DNA of 31,647 nt from CAIUVD01 sp044338255 (GTDB lineage: Bacteria; Planctomycetota; UBA11346). Position numbers and translations under genes: made by a program. The notes under the pieces are model-generated. The model ran no database searches and was not told the DNA's origin. It was given only the letters and a program-made list of their open reading frames with translations. Position 1 is the first letter of the stretch, and each line of letters begins with the position of its first letter. The stretch spans positions 1-31,647 of the forward strand of contig JBIILZ010000038.1 of the NCBI GenBank assembly GCA_044338255.1. Direction: 5' to 3'. Positions 8,803 to 16,731 of the stretch are shown here, piece by piece.

Positions 8803-9532
8803 GCCCTTGCCGCCCATCCCCAGGACTCCCGCCGAGATCATGGCCCACACCGTCGACCTCACTGAGGGCATCGATGTGACCAAGCCGGTCGGGAACGTGC
8901 CCTATGTGGCGGGATTCTTCGGCACCGAAGGCTCGGCCTTGGCGGCGGTCAAGGCCGTGCGCGCCGCTGGTCACACCGCCGTCCAGGTATGGTCGCCGTT
9001 TCCGATCCACGGGCTCGATCCCGAACTTGGTCTGCAGCGCAGCCTCATCGGCCGTCCGGTGTTCGCGATCAGCATCGTCGGCTTCCTCTTCACCTTCTTC
9101 GGTATCTACCACCTGATGGTCGAGGACTGGCCGTTGATCTACGGAGGTAAGCCGTTCTTCACCTGGCAGCTATGGGTCGTGCCGACGCTCGAAGCCGGTT
9201 TGCTGTTCGGGGCCCTGATCAACCTCAAGATGGTCCTCCATACCTGCAAGCTGATCCCTGATCCCTTCGTGCGCCTGCCCGATCCACGAGTGACCGACGA
9301 TCAATTCTGCGTCGCGGTCTCGACGGCGACCACCACCGAGGCCGAACTCGCAGCGCTCTTCACCGCCCATGGCGCGCAGAGCACGAGCATGATCTCGGCG
9401 GAAGTCGCCAACGGTCTGCCGGTGTTCCGTGGCCTGCCCGGCGAAGCCGTCGCGGACAAGAAAGCCGTCGCGGACAAGAAAGCCGTCGCGGACAAGAAAG
9501 CCGTCGCGGACAAGGAGCCCGCCCATGCTTAA
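8795..9532 (+). CDS. actD: Alternative complex III subunit ActD (DUF3341)
   Basis: This 245-residue protein has a soluble N-terminal domain (VPYVAGFFGTEGSALAAVKAVR...GHTAVQVWSPFPIHGLD) and two membrane helices around residues 85-105 and 125-150. That is the DUF3341 architecture of the peripheral ActD subunit. The ATG at 8795 overlaps the end of actC; an in-frame ATG at 8780 is less likely because it extends deeper into actC. The oddity is the C-terminus, where the hexapeptide AVADKK is repeated about four times by an exact 18-bp DNA repeat just before the stop. The stop overlaps the actE start. Confidence 0.92.
   Translation: MSEPLPPIPRTPAEIMAHTVDLTEGIDVTKPVGNVPYVAGFFGTEGSALAAVKAVRAAGHTAVQVWSPFPIHGLDPELGLQRSLIGRPVFAISIVGFLFTFFGIYHLMVEDWPLIYGGKPFFTWQLWVVPTLEAGLLFGALINLKMVLHTCKLIPDPFVRLPDPRVTDDQFCVAVSTATTTEAELAALFTAHGAQSTSMISAEVANGLPVFRGLPGEAVADKKAVADKKAVADKKAVADKEPAHA
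9446..9517 (+). repeat. 18-bp in-frame tandem repeat, four copies, in actD
   Basis: The unit GCCGTCGCGGACAAGAAA is repeated at 9446-9463, 9464-9481 and 9482-9499 exactly. A fourth copy at 9500-9517 differs only at its end. It encodes (AVADKK)4 at the C-terminus of ActD. Near-perfect DNA identity shows recent expansion by slippage or unequal exchange. Confidence 0.95.
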
Positions 9533-10364
9533 GTTCTTCATCGCGGCTCCCGCCGTGGCGCTCCTGGCGCTGGTCGGTTGTTCCGACGAAAAGCCTGAAC
9601 GTGGCCTGGAAGCTCTGCCGGACATGTTCCACACCCCGGCCTTCGAATCTCAAAACGCCTTGGTCTCGGCCGACGGCAAGGTCCACTCGCCGGCGATGCT
9701 GACCCCGCCCGAAGGCACCGTCAGCCGCAACCTGATCCCGTATTCGGTCGACGCCACCGACTGGGCCAGCGCCAAGAAGCTGGTCAATCCGCAGACGCCA
9801 TCAAAGGCCGTGCTCAAACAGGGTCAGCTGTGGTTCAACCAGACCTGCGCCGCCTGTCACGGCAAAGACGGCAACGCCGTGCACGGCAATGTCGCCAAGC
9901 AGTTCAGTGGCATCCTCTCGATCAATGGCGCTAATGTCCTGAACATGAGCGAGGGTGAGATCTATCATATCATCACCCTCGGGCGCAATCGCATGCCCAA
10001 CTTCAGCGCCCAACTGCCCCCGGCCGAACGCTGGGCCGTGGTCAGCTACCTGCGCCTGCTGGCGCGTGCGACCATCGCCAAGAACGATGCCGCCGCCGTC
10101 GTCGGTGATGCCGAAGGCGTGATCCGTGAGAAGCCCGCCGATCCTGCGGCCATCGCCGCGATGCAGCAGGGCAAGACCATCCTCGAACAGCGTAGCGCCG
10201 ATCTAGCCGCGATCCTGCAGCTGGGTGATGAACACGAGATCGCCGCTGCCGCTGCCGAATTCCAGCCGTTGCCGGAACCGATTCCGGAATACGTCGCTCC
10301 GTCGTGGGGCCCTCAGCTCGGCGAAAAAGTAGGCGGAAAAGCGCACGGGGAGAAACACAAGTGA
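9525..10364 (+). CDS. actE: Alternative complex III monohaem cytochrome c lipoprotein ActE
   Basis: This 279-residue protein starts with a lipoprotein signal (MLKFFIAAPAVALLALVGC, lipobox cysteine at residue 19), so it is probably anchored to the membrane on the periplasmic side. One haem-c motif (CAACH) follows KQGQLWFNQT, with HGKDGN after it. A methionine in GRNRMPNFSAQLPPAERWAV is the likely distal ligand. The fold is class I cytochrome c. ActE passes electrons out of ACIII. The frame is open upstream to 9429, but the lipoprotein signal and the overlap with the actD stop fix the start at 9525. An alanine-rich tail of about 90 residues follows the haem domain. Confidence 0.93.
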   Translation: MLKFFIAAPAVALLALVGCSDEKPERGLEALPDMFHTPAFESQNALVSADGKVHSPAMLTPPEGTVSRNLIPYSVDATDWASAKKLVNPQTPSKAVLKQGQLWFNQTCAACHGKDGNAVHGNVAKQFSGILSINGANVLNMSEGEIYHIITLGRNRMPNFSAQLPPAERWAVVSYLRLLARATIAKNDAAAVVGDAEGVIREKPADPAAIAAMQQGKTILEQRSADLAAILQLGDEHEIAAAAAEFQPLPEPIPEYVAPSWGPQLGEKVGGKAHGEKHK

Positions 10365-11578
10365 GTGCTGAGCATACCCTCGATCGTCTACCCGACCTGG
10401 CGCCGGTATCCGTCCCGCGTCTCAAGGGGGCGGCGGCGCTGCTGGTGGTGATTGGCCTAATCGGCTTCACCGCCCTGTTGCTGACTGACATCAATCGCGC
10501 CTGGCATGCCTATCTCATCGGCATGCTCATCCCGGCTTTCCTGAGCATCGCCGCCCTCGCCTTCATGGCCGTGCACCGTCTGTGCGGCGCGCGCTGGACG
10601 GCGCCCTTCAAACGCATCGCCGAAGGCCTCTCGAGCGGCCTGCCGCTGACTCTCATCGCCTTCATACCGTTTTCGCTGATCGGCATGCCCTTCGTCTACG
10701 AATGGGCGTGGCTGGCGGTGCACGATCCCGCTGCGCACCGCGAACTGCTGCACGGCGCGGCCAAGGCCGGCTGGATGACCCCGTCACGCGTGACCCTCAC
10801 CACCGGCATCTTCCTGGTCATCTGGATGTTCCTGCGCAGCCGCATCGTGCGTCTGTCGTGGGCCGAAGACGCGGGCGCCGACAACCGCGCCGCGCAGGTC
10901 CGCTGGAGCGTGGCCTTCCTGCTGGTCATGGCCTACACTTTCTCGCTGTTCGCCTGGGATCTGATCCTCTCGCTCAACGTGCATGTAGTGTCCTCGATGT
11001 GGGGCATCTATGAATTCGTTGGTGCGGTGCAGTCGTTCCTGGCGGTCCTGGCGCTGTGCTTGGTGGGTTTTGCCCATGGTCAGCTCAAGGGCGTGATCCG
11101 CGCCCACACCCTCAAGGACGTCACCACCTGGCTGCTCGCCTGGTCGTGCGTGTGGGCCTACATCACCTTCGCCCAGTATCTGATCATCGCCTTTGCCAAC
11201 ATCGACGAAGAGACGCAATTCTTCGTCATGCGCTTCCAGCACGGCTATCAATGGCCAGCGACGATCGAAGCTATTCTCCGCCTGGCGGTGCCGTTTTTCC
11301 TGTTGCTTAGCCAGCATGGACGCACGCGCACCGTGACCGTGGTCATCGCCAGCGTGGCGGTGCTGGTGGGTGCGTTAATCAATCTCATCTGGCAGGTACT
11401 GCCGGCGTTGTTCCCCAACCACCTGCCACCGTACCTGGCCCTTCCCGAGCTGATGGTCGCCGGCGGTTTCATCGGCGGCTACCTGCTGCTGGTGCGCTTC
11501 TACTGGCAGCGGCATGGCCTGCTGGCCCGGGGCGACCGCGATCTCTTGCCTGCCATCAACGCTGAACACCTCCACTGA
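10361..11578 (+). CDS. actF: Alternative complex III membrane subunit ActF
   Basis: This 405-residue polytopic membrane protein has about ten helices, the first being GAAALLVVIGLIGFTALLLT. It is the second, NrfD-related membrane subunit of ACIII, which packs against ActC. The GTG at 10361 overlaps the actE stop and is preceded by GGGGAG. The frame extends upstream to 10304, but that would lie wholly inside actE. A VWAYITFAQYLIIAFANIDEETQFF segment and several conserved-looking H/E/D residues near membrane ends are visible. It ends the actABCDEF set, with no break before the cytochrome c gene. Confidence 0.93.
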   Translation: MSAEHTLDRLPDLAPVSVPRLKGAAALLVVIGLIGFTALLLTDINRAWHAYLIGMLIPAFLSIAALAFMAVHRLCGARWTAPFKRIAEGLSSGLPLTLIAFIPFSLIGMPFVYEWAWLAVHDPAAHRELLHGAAKAGWMTPSRVTLTTGIFLVIWMFLRSRIVRLSWAEDAGADNRAAQVRWSVAFLLVMAYTFSLFAWDLILSLNVHVVSSMWGIYEFVGAVQSFLAVLALCLVGFAHGQLKGVIRAHTLKDVTTWLLAWSCVWAYITFAQYLIIAFANIDEETQFFVMRFQHGYQWPATIEAILRLAVPFFLLLSQHGRTRTVTVVIASVAVLVGALINLIWQVLPALFPNHLPPYLALPELMVAGGFIGGYLLLVRFYWQRHGLLARGDRDLLPAINAEHLH

Positions 11579-11594
11579 GCTCTGAGAAACCACG

Positions 11595-12542
11595 ATGTCC
11601 TCCTCTGGCGATCATCAGCACGTTCCGGGCAGCAGCGAGCCGCGCGAATTGAGCCATCCCTTGCTGTGGACGCTGGGCCTGCTCGTCAGCGTCGCGGTCC
11701 TGGCCTGGGTCTTCTTCCACTTCAAACAGGTCGGCCGTCAGGACGCCGCTGGTGAACCGCTGTGGACCTTGCCGGCCAAGGCCACCGCTGGTCCCGATCA
11801 CGCCGCGCTCATCGCCGATCGCTCGCAAGCGGTCCTCGACCGCGGCGAAGTGCTCTACGGCAAGAACTGCGCGGCCTGCCATGGTCCGCGTGGCGACACC
11901 AATCTCAGCAACTCCAATCCCCCGCCGCGCAACTTCCACACCGAGCCGTACAAGAATCCACTCGGCGCTGGCCCGTACGCGTCCTGGATGGTGCTGACCA
12001 ATGGCTATGGCGCGGCGATGCCCGCATTCCGCAATCTCTCGCCTGAGGATCGCTACGCCGTTGTGCACTTTGTCGCCGAGACGTGGATGAAGCCGACGAA
12101 CAAGGCCTACGTCGCTAATGACGATGCCAAGGTCACGGCGCAGATCCCTGCCGCTGGTGCCGCCGGTGCCGGTGCCGAAGCCGAGATCGATCCCCTGGCC
12201 GTGACCCCGCCCGAAACCGCTTATCCATTGATGGCGGCGGTGGCGTTGAAAGATGCCACGGAGCAGGCCCGCCTCGAGCGCTGGCTGGCGGATGCGGGCA
12301 CTGATTGCGGCTCGCAGCTGGCCCCGGCCTTCGTCCGCCTGCGGAAGATCATGCCGAGTCAGAGCGGCCGCCTCGAGCGTCTGTTCGTTGCCGTCAAAGC
12401 CCAGGACAAGGCCGATTTCGCGACCACCCTGGTAGGCGAAGACGGGGCCGGCAGCGCCGATCCGGTTTTCAGCCTGATGTCCGAAGAGACCATGTTCAAA
12501 CTGTACGCGCGTCTGGCCGAAACGGCCACCCGGATGAAGTGA
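11595..12542 (+). CDS. Membrane-anchored monohaem cytochrome c
   Basis: The 315-residue product has one membrane helix (about 23-42, WTLGLLVSVAVLAWVFF). The cytochrome c domain follows with haem motif CAACH in GKNCAACHGPRGD and a likely axial methionine in GYGAAMPAFRNLSPEDR. The last 130 residues are an unrecognised helical extension (from VTPPETAYPLMAAVALKD). It sits between actF and coxB, so it probably carries electrons from ACIII to CuA of the oxidase. CoxB here lacks a fused haem-c domain, and this separate protein could fill that role. Start ATG at 11595, 16 bp after actF. Confidence 0.88.
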   Translation: MSSSGDHQHVPGSSEPRELSHPLLWTLGLLVSVAVLAWVFFHFKQVGRQDAAGEPLWTLPAKATAGPDHAALIADRSQAVLDRGEVLYGKNCAACHGPRGDTNLSNSNPPPRNFHTEPYKNPLGAGPYASWMVLTNGYGAAMPAFRNLSPEDRYAVVHFVAETWMKPTNKAYVANDDAKVTAQIPAAGAAGAGAEAEIDPLAVTPPETAYPLMAAVALKDATEQARLERWLADAGTDCGSQLAPAFVRLRKIMPSQSGRLERLFVAVKAQDKADFATTLVGEDGAGSADPVFSLMSEETMFKLYARLAETATRMK

Positions 12543-12552
12543 GCACACCCCG

Positions 12553-13725
12553 ATGACCCGCCCCAACTTGCTTGCCTGGTTCTTGATGCTCGCGGTGGTT
12601 CGCGCCACCGCGCTGCCTGCCGCCGATCACTCTCTAGCTCCAGCTCCAGCTCCAGCTCCAGCTCCGGCCGCAAATGCGACTGCCGCCTCGCCGTTGGCTC
12701 CGGTCAGCCCGCAGGCGCAGGTCGATCAACTCGTCGCGCTCTTCAATCCCAACATCTATGCCCTGGACGCCAATAATCGGCCGGTGACGCCGATGGTGAA
12801 CATGTTCACCCATCCGGCGAGCGACATCGCCCGCGAAGTCGTCGACAACACGTGGTTCAACTTTCTCATCTTCCTGCCGTTCCTGGTTCTCCCGGAACTG
12901 ATGCTGCTCTACGTGATCTGGAAGTTCCGCGCCCGTCCGGACGGCCGCAAGTCGGCGACGTTCATGGGCAACCATACGCTGGAGATCATCTGGACGGCGA
13001 TTCCCTGTCTGGCCCTGGTGGTGGTCAGCGTGCCGGTGTGGCACGTTCTGTGGAAGATGGAGCTGCCCCCCGTGAACCAAAAAGAGGCGATGAGCATTGA
13101 GGTCCGCGGCAAGCAGTTCGCTTGGGACTACAAGTATCAGGACTATCAGCTTTCGATTGGCCAGGATGTCACTGGCTTCCAGGAGCCGTTGGTGCTCGAG
13201 AAGGGCAAGACCACGATCCTCAACATCACCTCGAATGACGTGAACCATGCGTGGTGGGTGCCGGCCTTCGGGGTCAAGAAGGACGCCATCATCGGCCGCT
13301 ATACCTACACCTGGTTCACGCCCGACACCGAAGGTCTGTTCAAGGGTCAGTGCGCGGAACTCTGCGGCCAGGGCCACGGGATCATGATCATCTCTTCGGT
13401 GGTCGTCGATCATCAGCAGTTCGATTCCTATCTCGCGATGCAGCGTCATCGCAATGATACGCTGAAGACCTGGAACCAGCTGCTGCCGTCGCAGGACACC
13501 GTCGATCAGGCGGCCCTCGACCAGGCCGTGACCACGTACTTCGCCAAGAGCCACAGTCCCGAGCGCCAGCTCGCGCTGCGCTATTGGCTGGCGAACAACT
13601 ATGCCAGCTGCGCGCGTCAGCGGCAGATGGGTCTGACCCCCGATGAGGTGGTCGCCCGCGGCAGCCAGCGCCGTCTCCTCCTCGATCAAGCCATCGATCG
13701 CGTGCTCGCGATCGCTGCCAAATAA
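12553..13725 (+). CDS. coxB: Cytochrome c oxidase subunit II (CuA)
   Basis: This 390-residue protein has a signal peptide (about 1-24), an Ala-Pro linker (28-40) and two membrane helices (about 102-123 and 145-165). A cupredoxin domain follows with all CuA ligands visible: H232 (NHAWWVPAFG), C267, E269, C271, H275 and M278 in GQCAELCGQGHGIM. It accepts electrons from cytochrome c and passes them to haem a. About 90 extra residues follow the CuA domain (from QRHRNDTLKTW). They contain no CxxCH, so this is not the haem-c-fused form often seen in caa3 oxidases. The Ala-Pro run is encoded by a 6-bp microsatellite. Confidence 0.96.
   Translation: MTRPNLLAWFLMLAVVRATALPAADHSLAPAPAPAPAPAANATAASPLAPVSPQAQVDQLVALFNPNIYALDANNRPVTPMVNMFTHPASDIAREVVDNTWFNFLIFLPFLVLPELMLLYVIWKFRARPDGRKSATFMGNHTLEIIWTAIPCLALVVVSVPVWHVLWKMELPPVNQKEAMSIEVRGKQFAWDYKYQDYQLSIGQDVTGFQEPLVLEKGKTTILNITSNDVNHAWWVPAFGVKKDAIIGRYTYTWFTPDTEGLFKGQCAELCGQGHGIMIISSVVVDHQQFDSYLAMQRHRNDTLKTWNQLLPSQDTVDQAALDQAVTTYFAKSHSPERQLALRYWLANNYASCARQRQMGLTPDEVVARGSQRRLLLDQAIDRVLAIAAK
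12637..12665 (+). repeat. 6-bp microsatellite encoding Ala-Pro in coxB
   Basis: AGCTCC is repeated nearly five times directly after the signal peptide, encoding the APAPAPAPAPA linker. It lies in the periplasmic region before the first membrane helix. Confidence 0.85.
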
Positions 13726-13740
13726 CCTCAGGGTGCCACC

Positions 13741-15417
13741 ATGAACGCCCCCGCGTCCCATCCCATGCCAGAAATCAGACGCTACACCGGCGTCATGGAC
13801 TGGCTGACCACCGTCGATCATAAAAAGATCGGCATGATGTACTTCTGGTTCGTAGTCGTCATGGGCTTGCTGGGCGGCGCCTTAGCCGGCGCCATCCGCG
13901 TCCAGCTGGCCATGCCCGGTGCGGTCCTCGAAGCCTTGAACGCCGCTCAGCTCAACGGTCTCGCCACGCCCGCCAGCTTGTTCAGCGAGAATCGCCACCT
14001 GTACAATCAGGTCGTGACCATGCACGCCTCGGTGATGATCTTCTTTACCATCATTCCCGGTTTCGTGGCCTTCTCGAACTACATCGTGCCGTTGATGATC
14101 GGGGCTCGCGACATGGCCTTCCCGAAGATGAACGCCTTCGGTTTCTGGCTGCTGATCCCGGCGGCGTTCCTCATGCTCTCGAGCTTCTTGGTGAAGGGCG
14201 GCGCGGCCGCCTCGGGCTGGACGGCCTACCCGCCCTTGTCCCTCGTCGGTCATGGTACCGATCCGGGCCAGGACATGTGGATCATGGGCGTGCATCTCGC
14301 GGGGGTCAGTTCGATCTTGGCGGCGATCAACTTCATCGTCACCATCGCCAACATGCGCGCCCCGGGGATGACTTGGTTGAAGATGCCGCTGTTCGCCTGG
14401 GCGACGTTCTTCACCTCGATCATCATGCTCCTGGCCACCCCGGTGCTCGCCGCTGCCGTGACCATGGTGCTGATGGACCGCAACTTCGGCACGACCTTCA
14501 CCATCGCCCAGCAGGGTGGCGACCCGGTGCTCTACCAGCACATCTTCTGGGTCTACTCGCACCCGGCGGTGTACATCATGATCCTCCCCGGGTTCGGCGC
14601 GATCAGCCACGTGTTCGCGGCCTTCAGCGGTAAGCGCGTCTTCGGCTACCTGGGCATGGTTATCGCCGTGGGCATGATCACCGTCGTCGGCTTCATGGTC
14701 TGGGCCCATCACATGTTCACCGTCGGCATGCCCACCGCCTTGCAGGCCTACTTCATGTACGCCTCGTTGGTCATCGGCGTGCCCACCGGCATCAAGGTCT
14801 TCTCGTGGCTGGCGACGATGTGGGGCGGCAATATCCGCTTCACGGCGGCGATGAAGTTCGCCATCGGCTTCATCTCAACTTTCACCATCGGCGGCTTCGG
14901 CGGCCTGATCCTGGCGATGGTCCCCACCGACATCACCTTTCAGGATTCGTACTTCGTCGTCGGTCACTTCCACATGGTGCTGGTCGGCGGCTCGACCATG
15001 TTGCTGTTCGCCATGACCTATTACTGGTGGCCGAAGATGTCAGGCCGCATGCTCAATGAGAAGGTCGGCTCGTTCGTCTTCTGGACCATGCTCGCCGGCG
15101 TGATGATCTGCTTCATGGCCATGCATATCACCGGCGCGATGGGTATGGCCCGGCGCGTGCCGGTGTACTTCGCCGACTTCAAGATGCTCAATCACATCAC
15201 CACCTTCGGCTACCTGCTGACCTTCATCTCCGCGCTGGTGTTCTTCATCCAGCTGGTGTGGAGCTATTTCCGTCCGGCGACCATGGATAACGATCCGTGG
15301 AAGGTCAACGATGTGCAGAAGAGCTTCGAGTGGGCGACCTCCAGTCCGCCCCCGGTCTACAACTTCGAGGTAGTGCCACCGATTCCGGTGGCCGACCAAA
15401 TTGGCTCGCATCACTGA
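13741..15417 (+). CDS. coxA: Cytochrome c oxidase subunit I, A2-type
   Basis: This 558-residue haem-copper oxidase core has about 12 helices. Ligands: H95 and H411 for low-spin haem a, H409 for haem a3, and H274, H323 and H324 for CuB. Y278 is the cross-linked tyrosine. The motif at 272-277 is YSHPAV, where A1-type enzymes have GHPEV; the missing glutamate with the YS pair marks the A2 subfamily. The K-channel lysine is K352 (TGIKVFSW). It reduces O2 and pumps protons in the cytoplasmic membrane. Start ATG 13741, 15 bp after coxB. The stop TGA lies within the first unit of a 13-bp tandem repeat. Confidence 0.97.
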   Translation: MNAPASHPMPEIRRYTGVMDWLTTVDHKKIGMMYFWFVVVMGLLGGALAGAIRVQLAMPGAVLEALNAAQLNGLATPASLFSENRHLYNQVVTMHASVMIFFTIIPGFVAFSNYIVPLMIGARDMAFPKMNAFGFWLLIPAAFLMLSSFLVKGGAAASGWTAYPPLSLVGHGTDPGQDMWIMGVHLAGVSSILAAINFIVTIANMRAPGMTWLKMPLFAWATFFTSIIMLLATPVLAAAVTMVLMDRNFGTTFTIAQQGGDPVLYQHIFWVYSHPAVYIMILPGFGAISHVFAAFSGKRVFGYLGMVIAVGMITVVGFMVWAHHMFTVGMPTALQAYFMYASLVIGVPTGIKVFSWLATMWGGNIRFTAAMKFAIGFISTFTIGGFGGLILAMVPTDITFQDSYFVVGHFHMVLVGGSTMLLFAMTYYWWPKMSGRMLNEKVGSFVFWTMLAGVMICFMAMHITGAMGMARRVPVYFADFKMLNHITTFGYLLTFISALVFFIQLVWSYFRPATMDNDPWKVNDVQKSFEWATSSPPPVYNFEVVPPIPVADQIGSHH

Positions 15418-15454
15418 TTCCTGCCACTGATTCCTGCCACTGATTCCTGCCACT
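15412..15454. repeat. 13-bp tandem repeat, three copies, beginning at the coxA stop
   Basis: The unit CACTGATTCCTGC occurs at 15412-15424, 15425-15437 and 15438-15450, followed by CACT. The first copy contains the coxA stop codon TGA (15415-15417). Because 13 is one more than a multiple of 3, the three copies put a TGA in each of the three forward frames. Confidence 0.95.
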
Positions 15455-15465
15455 AAGCTGATCAA

Positions 15466-15491
15466 CGACCCATGCACCCGTGCATGGGTCG
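15466..15491 (+). terminator. Perfect 11-bp hairpin after coxA
   Basis: CGACCCATGCA (15466-15476) pairs perfectly with TGCATGGGTCG (15481-15491) around a CCCG loop, 49 bp past the coxA stop. No strong U-run follows, so it may attenuate or stabilise the upstream mRNA rather than terminate fully. A second small hairpin (TGCCAC-TTCC-GTGGCA) follows near 15512-15527. This is the only gap above 100 bp inside the respiratory block. Confidence 0.55.
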
Positions 15492-15555
15492 CTGGTTTCA
15501 GTGCTTTGCGCTGCCACTTCCGTGGCACTGACCACACTCGCTAGGCGAACGCCTC

Positions 15556-16731
15556 ATGTCCACTATCACCCCCATCCGTGCCGGAGTCGCTGCTTGGTTG
15601 GGCGTGCTCTTCTGCCTGGTGTTCACCCTGAACACGGTTGGTGGATGGGTGCGTCTGTCGGGTAGCGGTGTGGCGATTCCGCACTGGCCGGTGATCGAGC
15701 GTGGGAATACCTGGACCCTGCTGCCGCCGTTCACCAGCGAAGGCTGGGCGGACATGCAGGCGGCCTTCGAGCTGCATCAGGCGCGGCTTCAGGCACGCAT
15801 CGAGCGCGGCGAGCTAACTCCCGCCAATCGCGGTCGCCAGCCGCGCGACGCCGATGATTTCCGTACAATGTTCCTGACCGAGTGGAGCCACCGGCTGCTC
15901 GCCGCACTCACCGGCTTGGTAGCGGCGGCGGTGATCATATCGACCCTTCGTCATGCGCCGTTGCGCCGTATCGCCGGCACGCCGTTGGTCCTCGCCGGAA
16001 TCCTCATCATCGCCCAGGCGGTCATCGGCGGTCTGCTGGTGGCCGAGGGTACCAGTACCCATTGGCTGTTCCTGCATCAGGGCAATGCCGGCCTGATCAT
16101 GAGCCTGATCATGTGGGCGATCCTCCGCCTCCTGGTGCCCGAAGAAAACGACGCCACCGCGGTCGCCGCCGATCCGCGGCGCCGCTGGGTGCGGCGGATC
16201 ACCGCCGGGGTGATGATCGGGGTGTGGTTGCAACTGCTCTTCGGAGCCCTCGTCGCCGGCAGTCGTCATCTGCTGCCCGGCCATCCGCCCTTGGGCTTGG
16301 GCGTCTTGCCGCAACTCTGGAGTGCGGACCACGGCCTGACCTGGAACCTCCTCGACAACGCGTGGCTGCACCTCTGGCTGCATCGTTGGTGGGCGTGGCT
16401 CCTGTGCGTGGTCTGCGTGGGCTTGTACGCCCTGGCGTGGCGCAGCCCGACCGGGGCGCGGCAACGTCTGGCCTTGCAGGTCTCGGGGACTTTCCTGGCG
16501 CTGCAGGTCATCTTCGGTCTGGCCAATGCCTTGCTCGGCAGCATGCCGCTGATCGCTCTCGCGCATCAGGCCCTAGGCATGTGCCTGCTGCTCAGCCTGG
16601 TGCTTGCTTGGCATGATGCCGGCTGCGAGCCGGTGGCCGAGCCCGACTCGGATTCGTCTTCTTCGTCTTCTTCGTCTTCGTCTTCTTCGTCTTCTTCGTC
16701 AGCGGTTTCGCAACTCGGGATACACACATGA
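15556..16731 (+). CDS. ctaA: Haem A synthase (CtaA/COX15 family)
   Basis: This 391-residue membrane protein has about eight helices in two four-helix halves. Four histidines typical of the family are visible: H112 (EWSHRLLAALTGL), H174 (FLHQGNAGL), H276 (WLHRWWAWLL) and H337 (LAHQALGM). It oxidises the C8 methyl of haem O to a formyl group, giving haem A for the neighbouring oxidase. The start ATG at 15556 has a weak AGGCGA upstream. The oddity is a run of about 17 serines near the C-terminus (from about residue 367), encoded by TCTTCG-type repeats and followed by a short tail. The stop overlaps the ctaB start in ATGA. Confidence 0.93.
   Translation: MSTITPIRAGVAAWLGVLFCLVFTLNTVGGWVRLSGSGVAIPHWPVIERGNTWTLLPPFTSEGWADMQAAFELHQARLQARIERGELTPANRGRQPRDADDFRTMFLTEWSHRLLAALTGLVAAAVIISTLRHAPLRRIAGTPLVLAGILIIAQAVIGGLLVAEGTSTHWLFLHQGNAGLIMSLIMWAILRLLVPEENDATAVAADPRRRWVRRITAGVMIGVWLQLLFGALVAGSRHLLPGHPPLGLGVLPQLWSADHGLTWNLLDNAWLHLWLHRWWAWLLCVVCVGLYALAWRSPTGARQRLALQVSGTFLALQVIFGLANALLGSMPLIALAHQALGMCLLLSLVLAWHDAGCEPVAEPDSDSSSSSSSSSSSSSSSSAVSQLGIHT
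16655..16703 (+). repeat. TCT/TCG microsatellite encoding poly-Ser in ctaA
   Basis: Alternating TCT and TCG codons, interrupted irregularly, encode about 17 consecutive serines in the last 25 residues of CtaA, just before the overlap with ctaB. The irregular alternation (TCTTCTTCG and TCTTCG units) points to repeated slippage. Confidence 0.9.

Noticed and set aside
9429..9524. N-terminal extension of actE with Lys-Pro-Ser-Arg-Thr-Arg repeats
   Set aside because: This is the 18-bp actD repeat read in another frame; the lipoprotein signal begins at 9525.
15415..15417. Selenocysteine or readthrough TGA extending CoxA
   Set aside because: CoxA already has full length, the following frame soon meets further stops, and the TGA copies come from the repeat.
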